From Chitinophaga vietnamensis (lineage in GTDB: Bacteria; Bacteroidota; Bacteroidia; Chitinophagales; Chitinophagaceae), in contig NZ_CABHMS010000006.1 in NCBI RefSeq assembly GCF_902167635.1, positions 434,001 through 498,000 on the forward strand: DNA of 64,000 bases, written 5' to 3'. Of the stretch, positions 1 to 8,003 are shown piece by piece (position 1 is the stretch's first letter; each line of letters opens with the position of its first letter). The notes under the pieces were generated by a model, which was not told the DNA's origin, did not search any database, and was given only the letters and a program-made list of their open reading frames with translations. The translations under genes were made by a program, and so were the position numbers.

Positions 1-798
1 GATGGCGATACTGATCGCTGCCACTACGAGGCAGAACAGCAGTACCACTGCCAGGAAGTAAAAGAATCCTTTGGTAACGAATACCAGCGCTTTGCCGAGG
101 CCGGAGGCGAGGTTCACAAAGAAACGCTCAATGTCGTTACCTACCTGCTTTCCGCGGCCCTGCGAAAAATTTTTGATGTCGTCTCCAACACTCTTCACGT
201 GGCCTTTCACGTTTTGCAGTTCTTCCTGGATGGTAGCGCGGATGTTGTTAAGGTCCACACGCTCCCCTCTCATTTCCAGTTTTTCAGCAGCCGTATCTGC
301 GGATGGCGTGGCTATCCAGAGGATGAAGTATACGAGGATACCAGTACCGAAACCACCGATGGCCAGCAGGGCAAAGATGATACGGAAGATCACCGGATCT
401 ACGTTGAAGTAGGCGCCCAAACCACTACAAACACCACTCAGCACTTTGTTGTCCGGATCGCGATAGAGGCGTTTGCGCGGACGGCTATAGTATTCGTTCT
501 GTGTTTGCTGTTGTTGCGCCTGTTCCTTGGGGGCTTCCTCATCAAACTGCTCGGGCGTACCCATGGCGGCTTTCATGGAGGTTACATCATCGTCGGTAAT
601 GCAATGTGCTCCTTTCTTGAGTTTGTCCTGGAACAGTTCAGCAATACGCGCTTCAATGTCCGCAACAATCTCATCTCCCCCTTCCTCTTTTGAAAAGTAT
701 TTTTTAAGACTGTCCAGATACTGACGCAGTATCTCATAAGCGCTATCCTCTATGGGAATCAGCCTACCAGACAGGTTTATGTTGATAATCTTTTTCAT
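1..798 (-). CDS. PspC domain membrane protein (C-terminus cut by window edge)
   Basis: The reading frame opens at the ATG at 798 (protein starts MKKIININ) and runs off the left edge, so only about 266 residues are visible. A soluble N-terminal region of about 105 residues comes first. A PspC domain follows at about 110-170, with the typical YRDPDNKVLSGVCSGLGAYF stretch and a glycine-rich membrane helix. An amphipathic region and a second hydrophobic helix near the cut end come last. PspC proteins are inner-membrane stress proteins. The gene lies 35 nt downstream of the padR gene on the same strand, a pairing common in Bacteroidota, so PadR probably controls it. The effector function is not known. 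Confidence 0.85.
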   Translation of the reverse strand, partial: MKKIININLSGRLIPIEDSAYEILRQYLDSLKKYFSKEEGGDEIVADIEARIAELFQDKLKKGAHCITDDDVTSMKAAMGTPEQFDEEAPKEQAQQQQTQNEYYSRPRKRLYRDPDNKVLSGVCSGLGAYFNVDPVIFRIIFALLAIGGFGTGILVYFILWIATPSADTAAEKLEMRGERVDLNNIRATIQEELQNVKGHVKSVGDDIKNFSQGRGKQVGNDIERFFVNLASGLGKALVFVTKGFFYFLAVVLLFCLVVAAISIAI

Positions 799-833
799 TT
801 CTGTTGTTCGTTTAGGTTTTAGGTAATAGGTCC

Positions 834-1172
834 TTAAAGGAGTGCATTGTTCTGCGTTAATTGGTGAACCGCATTGGCCAGTTCATTCCAGGTTGTTTCC
901 AGCTCAGCGTAAAAGGCGTCTCCTTTTTCTGTCATGGAAAAATATTTCCGCGGAGGGCCGGAGCTGCTTTCTACCCAGCGATAGGTGAGCAATTCGGCAT
1001 TTTTTAATCTGGTAAGTAAAGGATAAAGTGTTCCCTCCAGGATATCGAGCTTCGCTTCTTTCATCTTCTCTATAATATCTGAGGGGTAAGCTTCTCCTTG
1101 CTTGATGATGGACAAAATGCAAAACTCCAGCACGCCCTTCCTCATCTGCGATTGTGTGTTATCTATGTTCAT
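834..1172 (-). CDS. PadR family transcriptional regulator
   Basis: This 112-residue protein is a small winged-helix repressor of the PadR type. The N-terminal part (about residues 10-85) carries the family pattern GVLEFCILSII, then YPSDIIEKM, LDILEGTLYPLLTRL (recognition helix region) and the beta-wing GPPRKYFSMTEKG. It is short, like the PadR-s subfamily that dimerises through a C-terminal helix. It sits directly upstream of the PspC gene and is probably co-transcribed with it. A good promoter lies about 70-95 bases upstream of the start. The ligand is unknown; autoregulation is usual in the family but not shown here. Confidence 0.92.
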   Translation of the reverse strand: MNIDNTQSQMRKGVLEFCILSIIKQGEAYPSDIIEKMKEAKLDILEGTLYPLLTRLKNAELLTYRWVESSSGPPRKYFSMTEKGDAFYAELETTWNELANAVHQLTQNNALL

Positions 1173-1237
1173 GGCAAGTGAGCTTTTAAAATTTGTTTTC
1201 TAATGGTGGTTGTGATAGCTATTTCAACATTCCGATA

Positions 1238-1267
1238 CAAAAATAGGAATTATTTACTACTATGCAA
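1238..1267 (-). promoter_or_regulatory. Bacteroidota-type promoter for padR-pspC
   Basis: On the minus strand there is TTG (1267-1265), a 19-nt spacer, then TATTTTTG (1245-1238), matching the Bacteroidota -33/-7 form TTG-N19-TAnnTTTG. It leaves a leader of roughly 60 nt before padR. The rest of the 1173-1493 gap is AT-rich and I see nothing else in it beyond the -7 element of the next gene. Confidence 0.6.
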
Positions 1268-1470
1268 TACACAATACCATAGAAAGCAAAATAATTGGCT
1301 TTGAACATTACCCCAATCGCCGATACAAGTATATTATAATCAATAAGTTACATTGTTAAATATAAATATTTATTAATTTGAATAATTGGGATGAACGGTA
1401 AATAGAAGCGGATGAATTGCTTTAACATTTTTTTAATTGCCGGATCAAAAAAAATATCATCCCGCTGGGT

Positions 1471-1478
1471 TACTTTTG
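1471..1478 (+). promoter_or_regulatory. -7 promoter element for the small secreted protein gene
   Basis: TACTTTTG matches TAnnTTTG, and it ends 15 nt before the ATG at 1494. No TTG is found at the right distance upstream, so only half of the promoter is seen. Confidence 0.4.
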
Positions 1479-1493
1479 TAAGAGCAGTTATGT

Positions 1494-1787
1494 ATGAAGA
1501 AAATAATCGGCATATTTCTTTTGGGCCTGATGGTTTCCCAGTTACTTCCCGTAAAGGAGGTAGGAAAGCTGCTGTTTAATAATCAGATCGTAGAAGAACA
1601 TCCGGTAGATGGTTGCGGTGGCGATCATGTGAAACTGACGAAAGAACTGAAGTGCTGCACCCTGTTCGATAGTACGCTCCGCCTGGATCCACTGCTGCTG
1701 CTCACCCCTGTCCAGTATCATTTGTTTGAAGATATTCCCAGCGGCCCAGCCAGGGAAATACATACCCCGCCTCCCAACATCGCTTAA
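1494..1787 (+). CDS. small secreted or membrane-anchored protein of unknown function
   Basis: The product is 97 residues. It begins with a short basic N-terminus and a hydrophobic stretch (MKKIIGIFLLGLMVSQLLPV) that looks like a signal peptide or anchor. The rest is polar and has three cysteines (one at DGCGGD and a CC pair at LKCCTL), several histidines and a proline-rich tail. I do not recognise a family. Cys/His content would fit metal binding, but this is only a guess. A -7 element stands just upstream and a weak hairpin (stem GCTGCT/AGCAGC, 1800-1820) follows the stop. The following genes (SulP, carbonic anhydrase) are on the same strand. Confidence 0.6.
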   Translation: MKKIIGIFLLGLMVSQLLPVKEVGKLLFNNQIVEEHPVDGCGGDHVKLTKELKCCTLFDSTLRLDPLLLLTPVQYHLFEDIPSGPAREIHTPPPNIA

Positions 1788-1877
1788 TGCTGATGCCTTG
1801 CTGCTGTGATCCATAGCAGCTGTTCCCTTTATTATTACCAATTAAATCATTGATCACCCGGTGCTTCGTGTATCCGT

Positions 1878-1994
1878 ATGCGTTATACGGTTCCTGTCGC
1901 CAGCGGTGCTATTGCTATCGGTGTAGCGTCCACGGTTGCAGCTTGTTGCTGCTATCCGGAAGCGCGATCCCTGATTGAAAAGCTTATTTTATGA
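1878..1994 (+). CDS. candidate 38-residue ORF overlapping the sulP start
   Basis: An ATG at 1878 opens a 38-codon frame ending in the TGA of an ATGA overlap with the sulP start at 1991. The peptide has a hydrophobic alanine/valine-rich stretch, then CCC and PEARSLIEK. If translated it would couple ribosomes to sulP. No clear Shine-Dalgarno is visible, but these are often absent in this phylum. It may be chance. Confidence 0.3.
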   Translation: MRYTVPVASGAIAIGVASTVAACCCYPEARSLIEKLIL

Positions 1995-3640
1995 ACAAGC
2001 AAACATCCTTTTTCTCCAATATAAAGGCCGACTTTTCCTCCGGACTGGTCGTGTTCCTGATTGCCGTTCCCCTTTGCCTGGGCATCGCCCTGGCATCCGG
2101 CGCGCCACTCTTTTCCGGTATGATCGCTGGTATCATCGGCGGTATTGTTATCGGCTTCCTCAGCGGATCACAGCTGAGTGTGAGCGGGCCGGCAGCGGGC
2201 CTCACCGCCGTGGTGCTTACTGCCATCACCAAACTGGGCGCCTTTGATATCTTCCTGCTGAGCCTCGTGATAGCGGGCGCCCTGCAATTATTGCTGGGCC
2301 TCATCAAGGCAGGCACGGTAGCCAATTATTTCCCGTCAAATGTGATCACCGGTATGCTTACCGCTATCGGGATCATCATCATATTAAAACAGTTGCCGCA
2401 TGCATTCGGCTACGATAAAGATGCAGAAGGCGATTTTACATTTTTTCAGGTTGATGGAGAGAATTCCTTCAGCGCCATATTATCTGTGATCAACCACATC
2501 AGCATTGGCGCTACGCTTATTACTGCCATTTCCATCCTGATCATTCTGTACTGGAACAAGATACCGAAAGTAAATGTGGTGCCAGCCCCGCTGGTAGCCG
2601 TTATCGCCGGTATCCTGCTGAACATGGCATTTGCAGGCAACGGGGTGCTGGCGCTCGGCGCCAACCATCTCGTGAGCCTGCCGGTGCCCGGCAGCTTCAA
2701 CGATTTCATCGGACAGTTTATGACGCCGCGCTTCAGCGCTATCGGCAACAAAGACGTATGGATCACCGCTGTTACTATCGCCATCGTAGCATCTGTGGAA
2801 ACGCTGCTGAACGTAGAGGCCACCGACAAACTCGACCCGATGAAACGCTACACCTCCCCCAACCGCGAACTGAAAGCACAGGGCGTGGGTAACATGGTAA
2901 GTGGCCTTATCGGCGGTTTGCCCATCACCTCCGTGATCGTGCGCTCCAGCGCCAACATCAATGCCGGTGCCAAAAGCAAGCTCTCTTCCGTGATCCATGG
3001 CGCGCTCTTGTTGATCTGTACTGCTACCATTGCCAGCTTGCTCAACAAAATACCCCTGGCCACACTTGCAGCCGTGCTGCTGGTGACCGGGTACAAACTG
3101 TGCAAGCCTGCTATCTTCAAAGAGATGTTCAAAAACGGCAAATATCAATGGGTGCCTTTTGTGGTAACAGTAGTGGCAATCGTATTCACCGACCTGCTCA
3201 TCGGTATCGCGCTGGGTATGATGGTGAGCGTACTCGCCATCCTCCGCGGTAACATGAAAAGCTCTTATTTCTTCCGTAAAGAGAAATACCAACATGGCGA
3301 TAGCATCCGGCTGGACCTGGCCCAGGAAGTATCATTCCTCAACAAAGCCAGCATCCTGCTCACCCTGGATCACCTGCCAGCCGATACCACCGTTGTTATT
3401 GACGCACAAAAAACGGCCTACATCGATTTTGACGTATTGCAAACCATACGCGAGTTTAAAGAGATCAAGGCGCCGCAGAAAAATATCAAAGTGATACTCA
3501 CCGGATTTAAAGAGGTGTACAAGATCCAGAACACGCCCAACCTGTCAAAAGAAGAACAGGAGAAGATGTCCAGCGGTCATGTACACACCATTGCTACCGG
3601 TAATCATGAAGAGCTGTTGAAAACATTACAGCTCAATTAA
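1991..3640 (+). CDS. SulP family inorganic anion (probable bicarbonate) transporter
   Basis: The 549-residue protein is an inner-membrane transporter of the SulP/SLC26 family. Residues about 10-420 are hydrophobic, with roughly ten or more membrane segments. The family N-terminal stretch is easy to see (SGLVVFLIAVPLCLGIALAS) and the conserved sulfate transporter core follows (SANINAGAKSKLSSVIHG). The C-terminal 110 residues resemble a STAS domain (LLTLDHLPADTTVVIDAQ, then DFDVLQTIREF). The next gene, 84 nt downstream, is a beta-carbonic anhydrase. SulP-carbonic anhydrase pairs are usually read as bicarbonate uptake systems, so I favour HCO3- over sulfate. The substrate cannot be told from sequence alone. 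Confidence 0.9.
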   Translation: MNKQTSFFSNIKADFSSGLVVFLIAVPLCLGIALASGAPLFSGMIAGIIGGIVIGFLSGSQLSVSGPAAGLTAVVLTAITKLGAFDIFLLSLVIAGALQLLLGLIKAGTVANYFPSNVITGMLTAIGIIIILKQLPHAFGYDKDAEGDFTFFQVDGENSFSAILSVINHISIGATLITAISILIILYWNKIPKVNVVPAPLVAVIAGILLNMAFAGNGVLALGANHLVSLPVPGSFNDFIGQFMTPRFSAIGNKDVWITAVTIAIVASVETLLNVEATDKLDPMKRYTSPNRELKAQGVGNMVSGLIGGLPITSVIVRSSANINAGAKSKLSSVIHGALLLICTATIASLLNKIPLATLAAVLLVTGYKLCKPAIFKEMFKNGKYQWVPFVVTVVAIVFTDLLIGIALGMMVSVLAILRGNMKSSYFFRKEKYQHGDSIRLDLAQEVSFLNKASILLTLDHLPADTTVVIDAQKTAYIDFDVLQTIREFKEIKAPQKNIKVILTGFKEVYKIQNTPNLSKEEQEKMSSGHVHTIATGNHEELLKTLQLN

Positions 3641-3724
3641 CCAACAACAACGCGCAAGGAGAAATAAGGAAACCATGCTTCCCTTGCTGTCTTTGTATTC
3701 ATCTCATCAACAAAAAAAGAAAAA

Positions 3725-4399
3725 ATGAAAACACTTGATAAAGCATCCCAGGCCCTCATTACGCCCAAAATGGCGCTGGAACTGCTGAAAGCCGGCAATA
3801 CCCGTTTTGTTGACAACCTGCGGATCAACCGGAACCTGTTGCAGATGGTGAACGATACTTCCGACGGCCAGTGGCCATTTGCCGCCATCGTCAGCTGCAT
3901 GGACTCCCGCACCTCTGCGGAACTCATCTTCGATCAGGGTTTGGGGGATATATTCAGTATTCGTTTAGCCGGCGCCGTTATCTCTGACAACGTGCTGGGC
4001 AGCCTGGAATATGCCTGCAAAGCTGCGGGTTCCAAGTTCATTGTCGTGCTCGGCCACACCAAATGCGGCGCTATCAAGGGCGCTTGCGATGCCGTGGAAA
4101 TGGGCAACCTCACCGCGCTGCTGAACAAGATCACGCCAGCGGTATACGCCGAAAAAACTATAAAGCACGACCGCAACTCGCATAACCATGCCTTTGTGGA
4201 TGCTGTCACCAACATACATACCGAACGTTCCGTACAAGCCATCATGGAGCAGAGCTATATCCTCCGCGACATGATCCTGAAAGGCGAAGTGGGCATCATC
4301 GGCGCGCTCTACGATGTGGAAACCGGTGTGGTCAACTTCCTGGAACATACGCTGATACTGGAAAACAGCGAAACCATTACACCTGCTGTGGCGGTGTAA
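3725..4399 (+). CDS. beta-class carbonic anhydrase
   Basis: This 224-residue zinc enzyme interconverts CO2 and bicarbonate in the cytoplasm. The beta-class signature is complete: C58-x-D60-x-R62 in SCMDSRTSAE, and H111-x2-C114 in GHTKCGAIKG, so the zinc ligands and the Asp-Arg dyad are all present. No signal peptide is seen. It follows the SulP transporter on the same strand and is followed by a strong terminator at 4455-4530, so the two genes probably form one transcription unit. Together they would bring in bicarbonate and balance it with CO2 for carboxylation reactions or pH control. Confidence 0.95.
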   Translation: MKTLDKASQALITPKMALELLKAGNTRFVDNLRINRNLLQMVNDTSDGQWPFAAIVSCMDSRTSAELIFDQGLGDIFSIRLAGAVISDNVLGSLEYACKAAGSKFIVVLGHTKCGAIKGACDAVEMGNLTALLNKITPAVYAEKTIKHDRNSHNHAFVDAVTNIHTERSVQAIMEQSYILRDMILKGEVGIIGALYDVETGVVNFLEHTLILENSETITPAVAV

Positions 4400-4454
4400 T
4401 GCCATTATAAGGAGAAAAAGGACCTACTATCTGTTCACAACGATTAGTGGGTAC

Positions 4455-4530
4455 AGAGGCGTTAATGGCCACCACCTCAACGATCTATTAGGGGCGATTG
4501 TTGAGACGGCTGTTAACTGCCTCTTTTTTT
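4455..4530 (+). terminator. large nested hairpin terminator after carbonic anhydrase
   Basis: The outer arms AGAGGC-GTTAA-TGGCC and GGC-TGTTAAC-TGCCTCT pair with one bulge. Inside, CTCAACGATC pairs with GATTGTTGAG. The outer stem is followed by seven Ts (4524-4530). The T-tract overlaps the stop codon of the convergent aminotransferase gene. Confidence 0.75.
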
Positions 4531-5671
4531 ATATCCGTGCAAGCCGCTCTGCAGCGCGTTCCAGCGTGTCCTGTTTTTTCGCGAAACAGAAACGCACCAC
4601 ATGATCGTCTTTTCCGTTTTGATAAAATGCAGATACCGGGATGGCGGCCACTCCAAACTCTTTTGTGATGCGGATGGCGAAATCCTTGTCGCCCTCATCA
4701 GAGATACGATCGTATCGCATCAGCTGAAAATAGCTCCCCTGGCTTGCCAGCGGCGTAAAGCGCGTATCGCGCATCAACTGCAGGAAGTAATCTCTTTTCT
4801 GTTGAAAGAATGCCGGCAGTTCCAGGTAATGCGACGGCGTTTCGAGAAAACGCGCGAGGCCATATTGCATCGGCGTATTCACAGAAAAACAAAGGAACTG
4901 ATGCACCTTACGGTACTCCTGCATCAGATGCGGCGGCGCCACACAATAGCCCATCTTCCAGCCGGTATTATGAAATACTTTCCCGAAAGAAAAAGTAACG
5001 AAGGCGTTGCGGTAAATATTGGGATAGCGCAAAATGCTGTGGTGTTGCGCGCCATCAAATATCAGGTGCTCGTATACTTCATCAGATAATACCATCAGGT
5101 CAAACTCCGCTACCAGCTTTTCCAGCTCGCGGATATCATCTTCCTGTAAAATGCTCCCCGTTGGATTATGTGGTGTATTGAGCATGATCATTTTTGTGCG
5201 GGAGCTGATCTTGTTTCTCACCTCCTGCCAGTTGATCCGGTAATCAGGGAATGAAAGCGGGATCAGTACTGGCTTTCCGCCATTGACGATCACGTTGGGA
5301 ATATAGCTATCATAAGCCGGTTCAAAGATGATCACTTCATCGCCGGGCTGTATGCAGGTAGCGATGGCTGTAAAGATAGCGTAGGTGCCGCCAGGGGTGA
5401 TGGTGATCTCTGTATCCGGGTTGATGGATTGGTGATAAAGACTTTCAATTTTATTAGCGATGACCTCACGCAATTGCAGAAGGCCCGGCATGGGCGCATA
5501 CTGGTTATGGCCTTGTTGCATCGCTTCATTCACCAGCGCTTTCAGCTCTTCGTTGCAATCGTAATCGGGGAATCCCTGAGAGAGGTTGATCGCTTTGTTT
5601 TCTGCTGCCAGAGCGGACATAACAGAAAATATAGTAGTGCCAACATTGGGCAGTTTTGAAACCATAGTCAT
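4529..5671 (-). CDS. PLP-dependent aminotransferase, methionine/kynurenine (YbdL-like) type
   Basis: The 380-residue protein is a fold-type I aminotransferase. It shows the early INLSQGFPDYDC stretch of the methionine/kynurenine aminotransferase group, NQYAPMPGLLQLRE, the cofactor-binding NTPHNPTGS, SDEVYEHL, and the Schiff-base lysine in SFGKVFHNTGWKMGY. The family works on methionine or its keto acid (methionine salvage) or on aromatic amino acids in the cytosol. I chose the ATG at 5671; a second ATG two codons in (5665) is equally possible. A long AT-rich hairpin touches the start codon, so the leader is unusual. It runs tail-to-tail with the carbonic anhydrase gene. Confidence 0.88.
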   Translation of the reverse strand: MTMVSKLPNVGTTIFSVMSALAAENKAINLSQGFPDYDCNEELKALVNEAMQQGHNQYAPMPGLLQLREVIANKIESLYHQSINPDTEITITPGGTYAIFTAIATCIQPGDEVIIFEPAYDSYIPNVIVNGGKPVLIPLSFPDYRINWQEVRNKISSRTKMIMLNTPHNPTGSILQEDDIRELEKLVAEFDLMVLSDEVYEHLIFDGAQHHSILRYPNIYRNAFVTFSFGKVFHNTGWKMGYCVAPPHLMQEYRKVHQFLCFSVNTPMQYGLARFLETPSHYLELPAFFQQKRDYFLQLMRDTRFTPLASQGSYFQLMRYDRISDEGDKDFAIRITKEFGVAAIPVSAFYQNGKDDHVVRFCFAKKQDTLERAAERLARI

Positions 5672-5768
5672 TTAGATATTTTCGGATTTTGATATTTTCG
5701 GATTTGGTTTCTGTGAAAGATCTCATAGAAGCTAAATTCGAAAATATCAAAATCCGAAAATACCTAAA
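5671..5768. repeat. long AT-rich inverted repeat (35-bp arms)
   Basis: Arms 5671-5705 and 5734-5768 are complementary over 35 positions with two mismatches, both able to form G-U pairs in RNA. The loop also pairs in part (TTCTGTGA with TCATAGAA). The words are of the type TCGGATTTTGATATTTTCGG. It fills the space between the manC stop and the aminotransferase start and may end the kdsD-manC transcript. Confidence 0.8.
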
Positions 5769-5771
5769 TAT

Positions 5772-6863
5772 TTACAGGAACTTGTCTCCTTTGTTCCGTT
5801 TTATCTCTGCTACATATTCCTTGATCTGTTGTTCGTTATCTTTTTTGCAGATGAGGAGCACGTCTGTTGTGTCGATAACGATGAATTCGTCGAGACCTTG
5901 TAGTAGAACGAGTTTATCGTTGGGGGCTTTCACCATGCATTTGGTAGCGTCGATCACTACCACGTTTTTGCCTTGCACGGCATTGCCGAGATAATCTTTT
6001 TCGAGGTTCTCATATGCCGAAGCCCAGGTGCCGAGGTCGCTCCAGCCGAAGTTGGAAGGGATCACGTATACGTTATCGGCTTTCTCCATGATACCATAGT
6101 CGATGGAGATGTTGGTGCACTGCGGATATACTTTTTCTATCGCATCTTTTTCATTCGGTGTATTGAGTGCAGCGGTGCTTTGTTCGAACAGCTCATCAAT
6201 TTCAGGGAGGTATTGCCTGAAGGCCGCCAGTATGGTTTTTACGTTCCATACGAAGATGCCGGCGTTCCAGAGGAAGTCGCCGCTTTGCAGGAATGTTTTT
6301 GCCAGTTCCAGGTTGGGCTTTTCGGTGAATGTTTTCACTTGGTATACATTATCCGCTACCTGTTGCGGTTCGAACTGGATGTAGCCATAGCCCGTATCGG
6401 GGCGTGTAGGCTTGATCCCGAGCGTAATGAGCGCGCTATGTTTTTGTACGAAGAGGAGCGCGTTGAGGCAGGCGTTGGTAAATGCGGGACCATCCATGAT
6501 GAGATGGTCTGCCGGTGCGCAGATGATATTGGCTTTCGGGTCCTGTTTATTGATCTTGTGAGAGATGTAGGCTACACAGGGAGCAGTATTTTTACGCGAT
6601 GGCTCGCTCACGATATTGTTCAGCGCCAGTTCTGGCAGCTGTTCCGCTACTTTGCCGGCGTATTGGTGATGTGTAACTACAAAGATGTTCTCTTTGGGAA
6701 TGAATTGTACGAATCGCTCATACGTCCACTGCAAAAGGGTTTTCCCGGTATTGAGTATATCCAGGAATTGCTTGGGATTGTCTGTCCGGCTCTGAGGCCA
6801 GAAGCGGCTTCCGATCCCGCCTGCCATGATGGCCACGTAAAAGTGGCTGTTTAGCTGTGTCAT
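5772..6863 (-). CDS. manC: mannose-1-phosphate guanylyltransferase
   Basis: This 363-residue cytoplasmic nucleotidyltransferase makes GDP-mannose from mannose-1-phosphate and GTP. The signature is near the N-terminus: MAGGIGSRFWPQSR followed by NPKQFLDI. Further typical points are EPSRKNTAPC, the FTEKP segment, WNAGIFVW, and the late NFGWSDLGTW. It has no C-terminal phosphomannose isomerase domain, so it is the short single-function form. It starts 2 nt after the kdsD stop and is surely co-transcribed with it. The pair supplies sugar nucleotides for lipopolysaccharide or other surface glycans. Confidence 0.95.
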   Translation of the reverse strand: MTQLNSHFYVAIMAGGIGSRFWPQSRTDNPKQFLDILNTGKTLLQWTYERFVQFIPKENIFVVTHHQYAGKVAEQLPELALNNIVSEPSRKNTAPCVAYISHKINKQDPKANIICAPADHLIMDGPAFTNACLNALLFVQKHSALITLGIKPTRPDTGYGYIQFEPQQVADNVYQVKTFTEKPNLELAKTFLQSGDFLWNAGIFVWNVKTILAAFRQYLPEIDELFEQSTAALNTPNEKDAIEKVYPQCTNISIDYGIMEKADNVYVIPSNFGWSDLGTWASAYENLEKDYLGNAVQGKNVVVIDATKCMVKAPNDKLVLLQGLDEFIVIDTTDVLLICKKDNEQQIKEYVAEIKRNKGDKFL

Positions 6864-6865
6864 TT

Positions 6866-7840
6866 CTAAATAATTCCTTCTCTGATTAGATCATGTAAAT
6901 GAATAATACCGGTGTATCGCGTACCGTCCATTACCAGCAATTGGGTGATGTCGTGCAGGCGCATCATTTCAAGTGCGTTGATGGCCAGCTCATCTTGCTG
7001 AATATTTTTCGGGTGCAGCGACATGATATCTTTCGCCGTTACGGTGGCGGTAGTCACATTTTTCTCCAACATTCTGCGCAGGTCGCCATCGGTAATAATT
7101 CCCTGCAAATTGCCGTTATTATCCAGTACAGCAGTGACGCCCAGCATTTTTGAGGAGATCTCTACGATCACATCGCGGAGAGAGCTGTCCAGGCTTACTT
7201 TGGGGGCCTGATGCAATTTGCTGAGGTCTTGTACTTTCAGGTACAGCTTTTTGCCCAGGGCGCCGCCCGGGTGGAATTTGGCGAAATCGGCAGCGGTGAA
7301 TCCGTGCCATTCGATGAGGCAAACGGCGAGGGCATCGCCCATGGCCAATTGCGCGGTGGTGCTGGTAGTAGGCGCGAGATTGTTAGGACATGCCTCCTGG
7401 CTTACAGTAGTATTGAGGATATAATCGGCCTCCACAGCGAGATAGGAAGTGGTATTGCCTACCATGCCTATCAGAGTATTGCCGAAGTTCTTTACCAGTG
7501 GCACCAGTACCTTGATCTCCGAAGAGGTACCGCTTTTGGAAATGCACAAAACGATATCTTCCTGGCGTATCATGCCAAGGTCACCATGGATAGCATCTGC
7601 TGCGTGCATAAAAACAGCAGGGGTTCCGGTGGAATTGAGGGTGGCCACTATCTTTTGGCCAATGATCGCGCTTTTGCCGATGCCCGTCACTACCAGCCTT
7701 CCTTCACAGCAGGCAATGAGCTCCACAACTTTCTCAAAATCGGCATCTATAAACTGCTGCAAATCATTGATAGCTGACGCTTCCATGGCAATGGTGCGCC
7801 TGGCCACGTGTCCTATATCGATGCTTACATTTCTTTTCAT
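6866..7840 (-). CDS. kdsD: KpsF/GutQ-type arabinose-5-phosphate isomerase
   Basis: The 324-residue enzyme converts ribulose-5-phosphate to arabinose-5-phosphate, the first step to KDO for lipopolysaccharide. An N-terminal SIS sugar-isomerase domain (about residues 40-180) shows GIGKSAIIGQKI, HGDLGMI and CISKSGTSSEIKVLV. Two CBS domains fill the C-terminal third (around 205-260 and 270-324), with ITDGDLRRML in the first. Length and order match KdsD/GutQ. It is the first gene of a two-gene unit with manC. A -7 element lies only 9 nt upstream of the start, so the leader must be very short. Confidence 0.94.
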   Translation of the reverse strand: MKRNVSIDIGHVARRTIAMEASAINDLQQFIDADFEKVVELIACCEGRLVVTGIGKSAIIGQKIVATLNSTGTPAVFMHAADAIHGDLGMIRQEDIVLCISKSGTSSEIKVLVPLVKNFGNTLIGMVGNTTSYLAVEADYILNTTVSQEACPNNLAPTTSTTAQLAMGDALAVCLIEWHGFTAADFAKFHPGGALGKKLYLKVQDLSKLHQAPKVSLDSSLRDVIVEISSKMLGVTAVLDNNGNLQGIITDGDLRRMLEKNVTTATVTAKDIMSLHPKNIQQDELAINALEMMRLHDITQLLVMDGTRYTGIIHLHDLIREGII

Positions 7841-7849
7841 GACGAATTA

Positions 7850-7857
7850 CAAATTTA
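7850..7857 (-). promoter_or_regulatory. -7 element for kdsD-manC
   Basis: On the minus strand TAAATTTG fits TAnnTTTG and ends 9 nt before the kdsD ATG (7840). At the -33 position GTG stands in place of TTG. If used, the message would be almost leaderless. Confidence 0.4.
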
Positions 7858-7897
7858 TCATTTTTTAGTCAGCAGCGGCACGATCCGTTAATTAATA

Positions 7898-7928
7898 TTG
7901 ATACTACGGGCTTTTTTAAGTAACTTCG
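7898..7928 (+). promoter_or_regulatory. promoter for recQ
   Basis: TTG (7898-7900), 20-nt spacer, then TAACTTCG (7921-7928), one base off TAnnTTTG. A second -7-like word TAATTTTG lies at 7952-7959 without a TTG at the right distance. Either would serve recQ at 8004. Confidence 0.45.
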
Positions 7929-8003
7929 TGTCCCCTAAAAAACATATAATCTAATTTTGTCATTTGTTAGTTCTTTAGAGTTTACTGTTTTAAAATAAAT
8001 GCA

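Noticed and set aside
2480-3295. 271-codon minus-strand ORF opposite the SulP gene
   Set aside because: Shadow frame, His/Gly-rich composition without any family motif.
5973-6854. 293-codon plus-strand ORF opposite manC
   Set aside because: Shadow of a well-supported gene.
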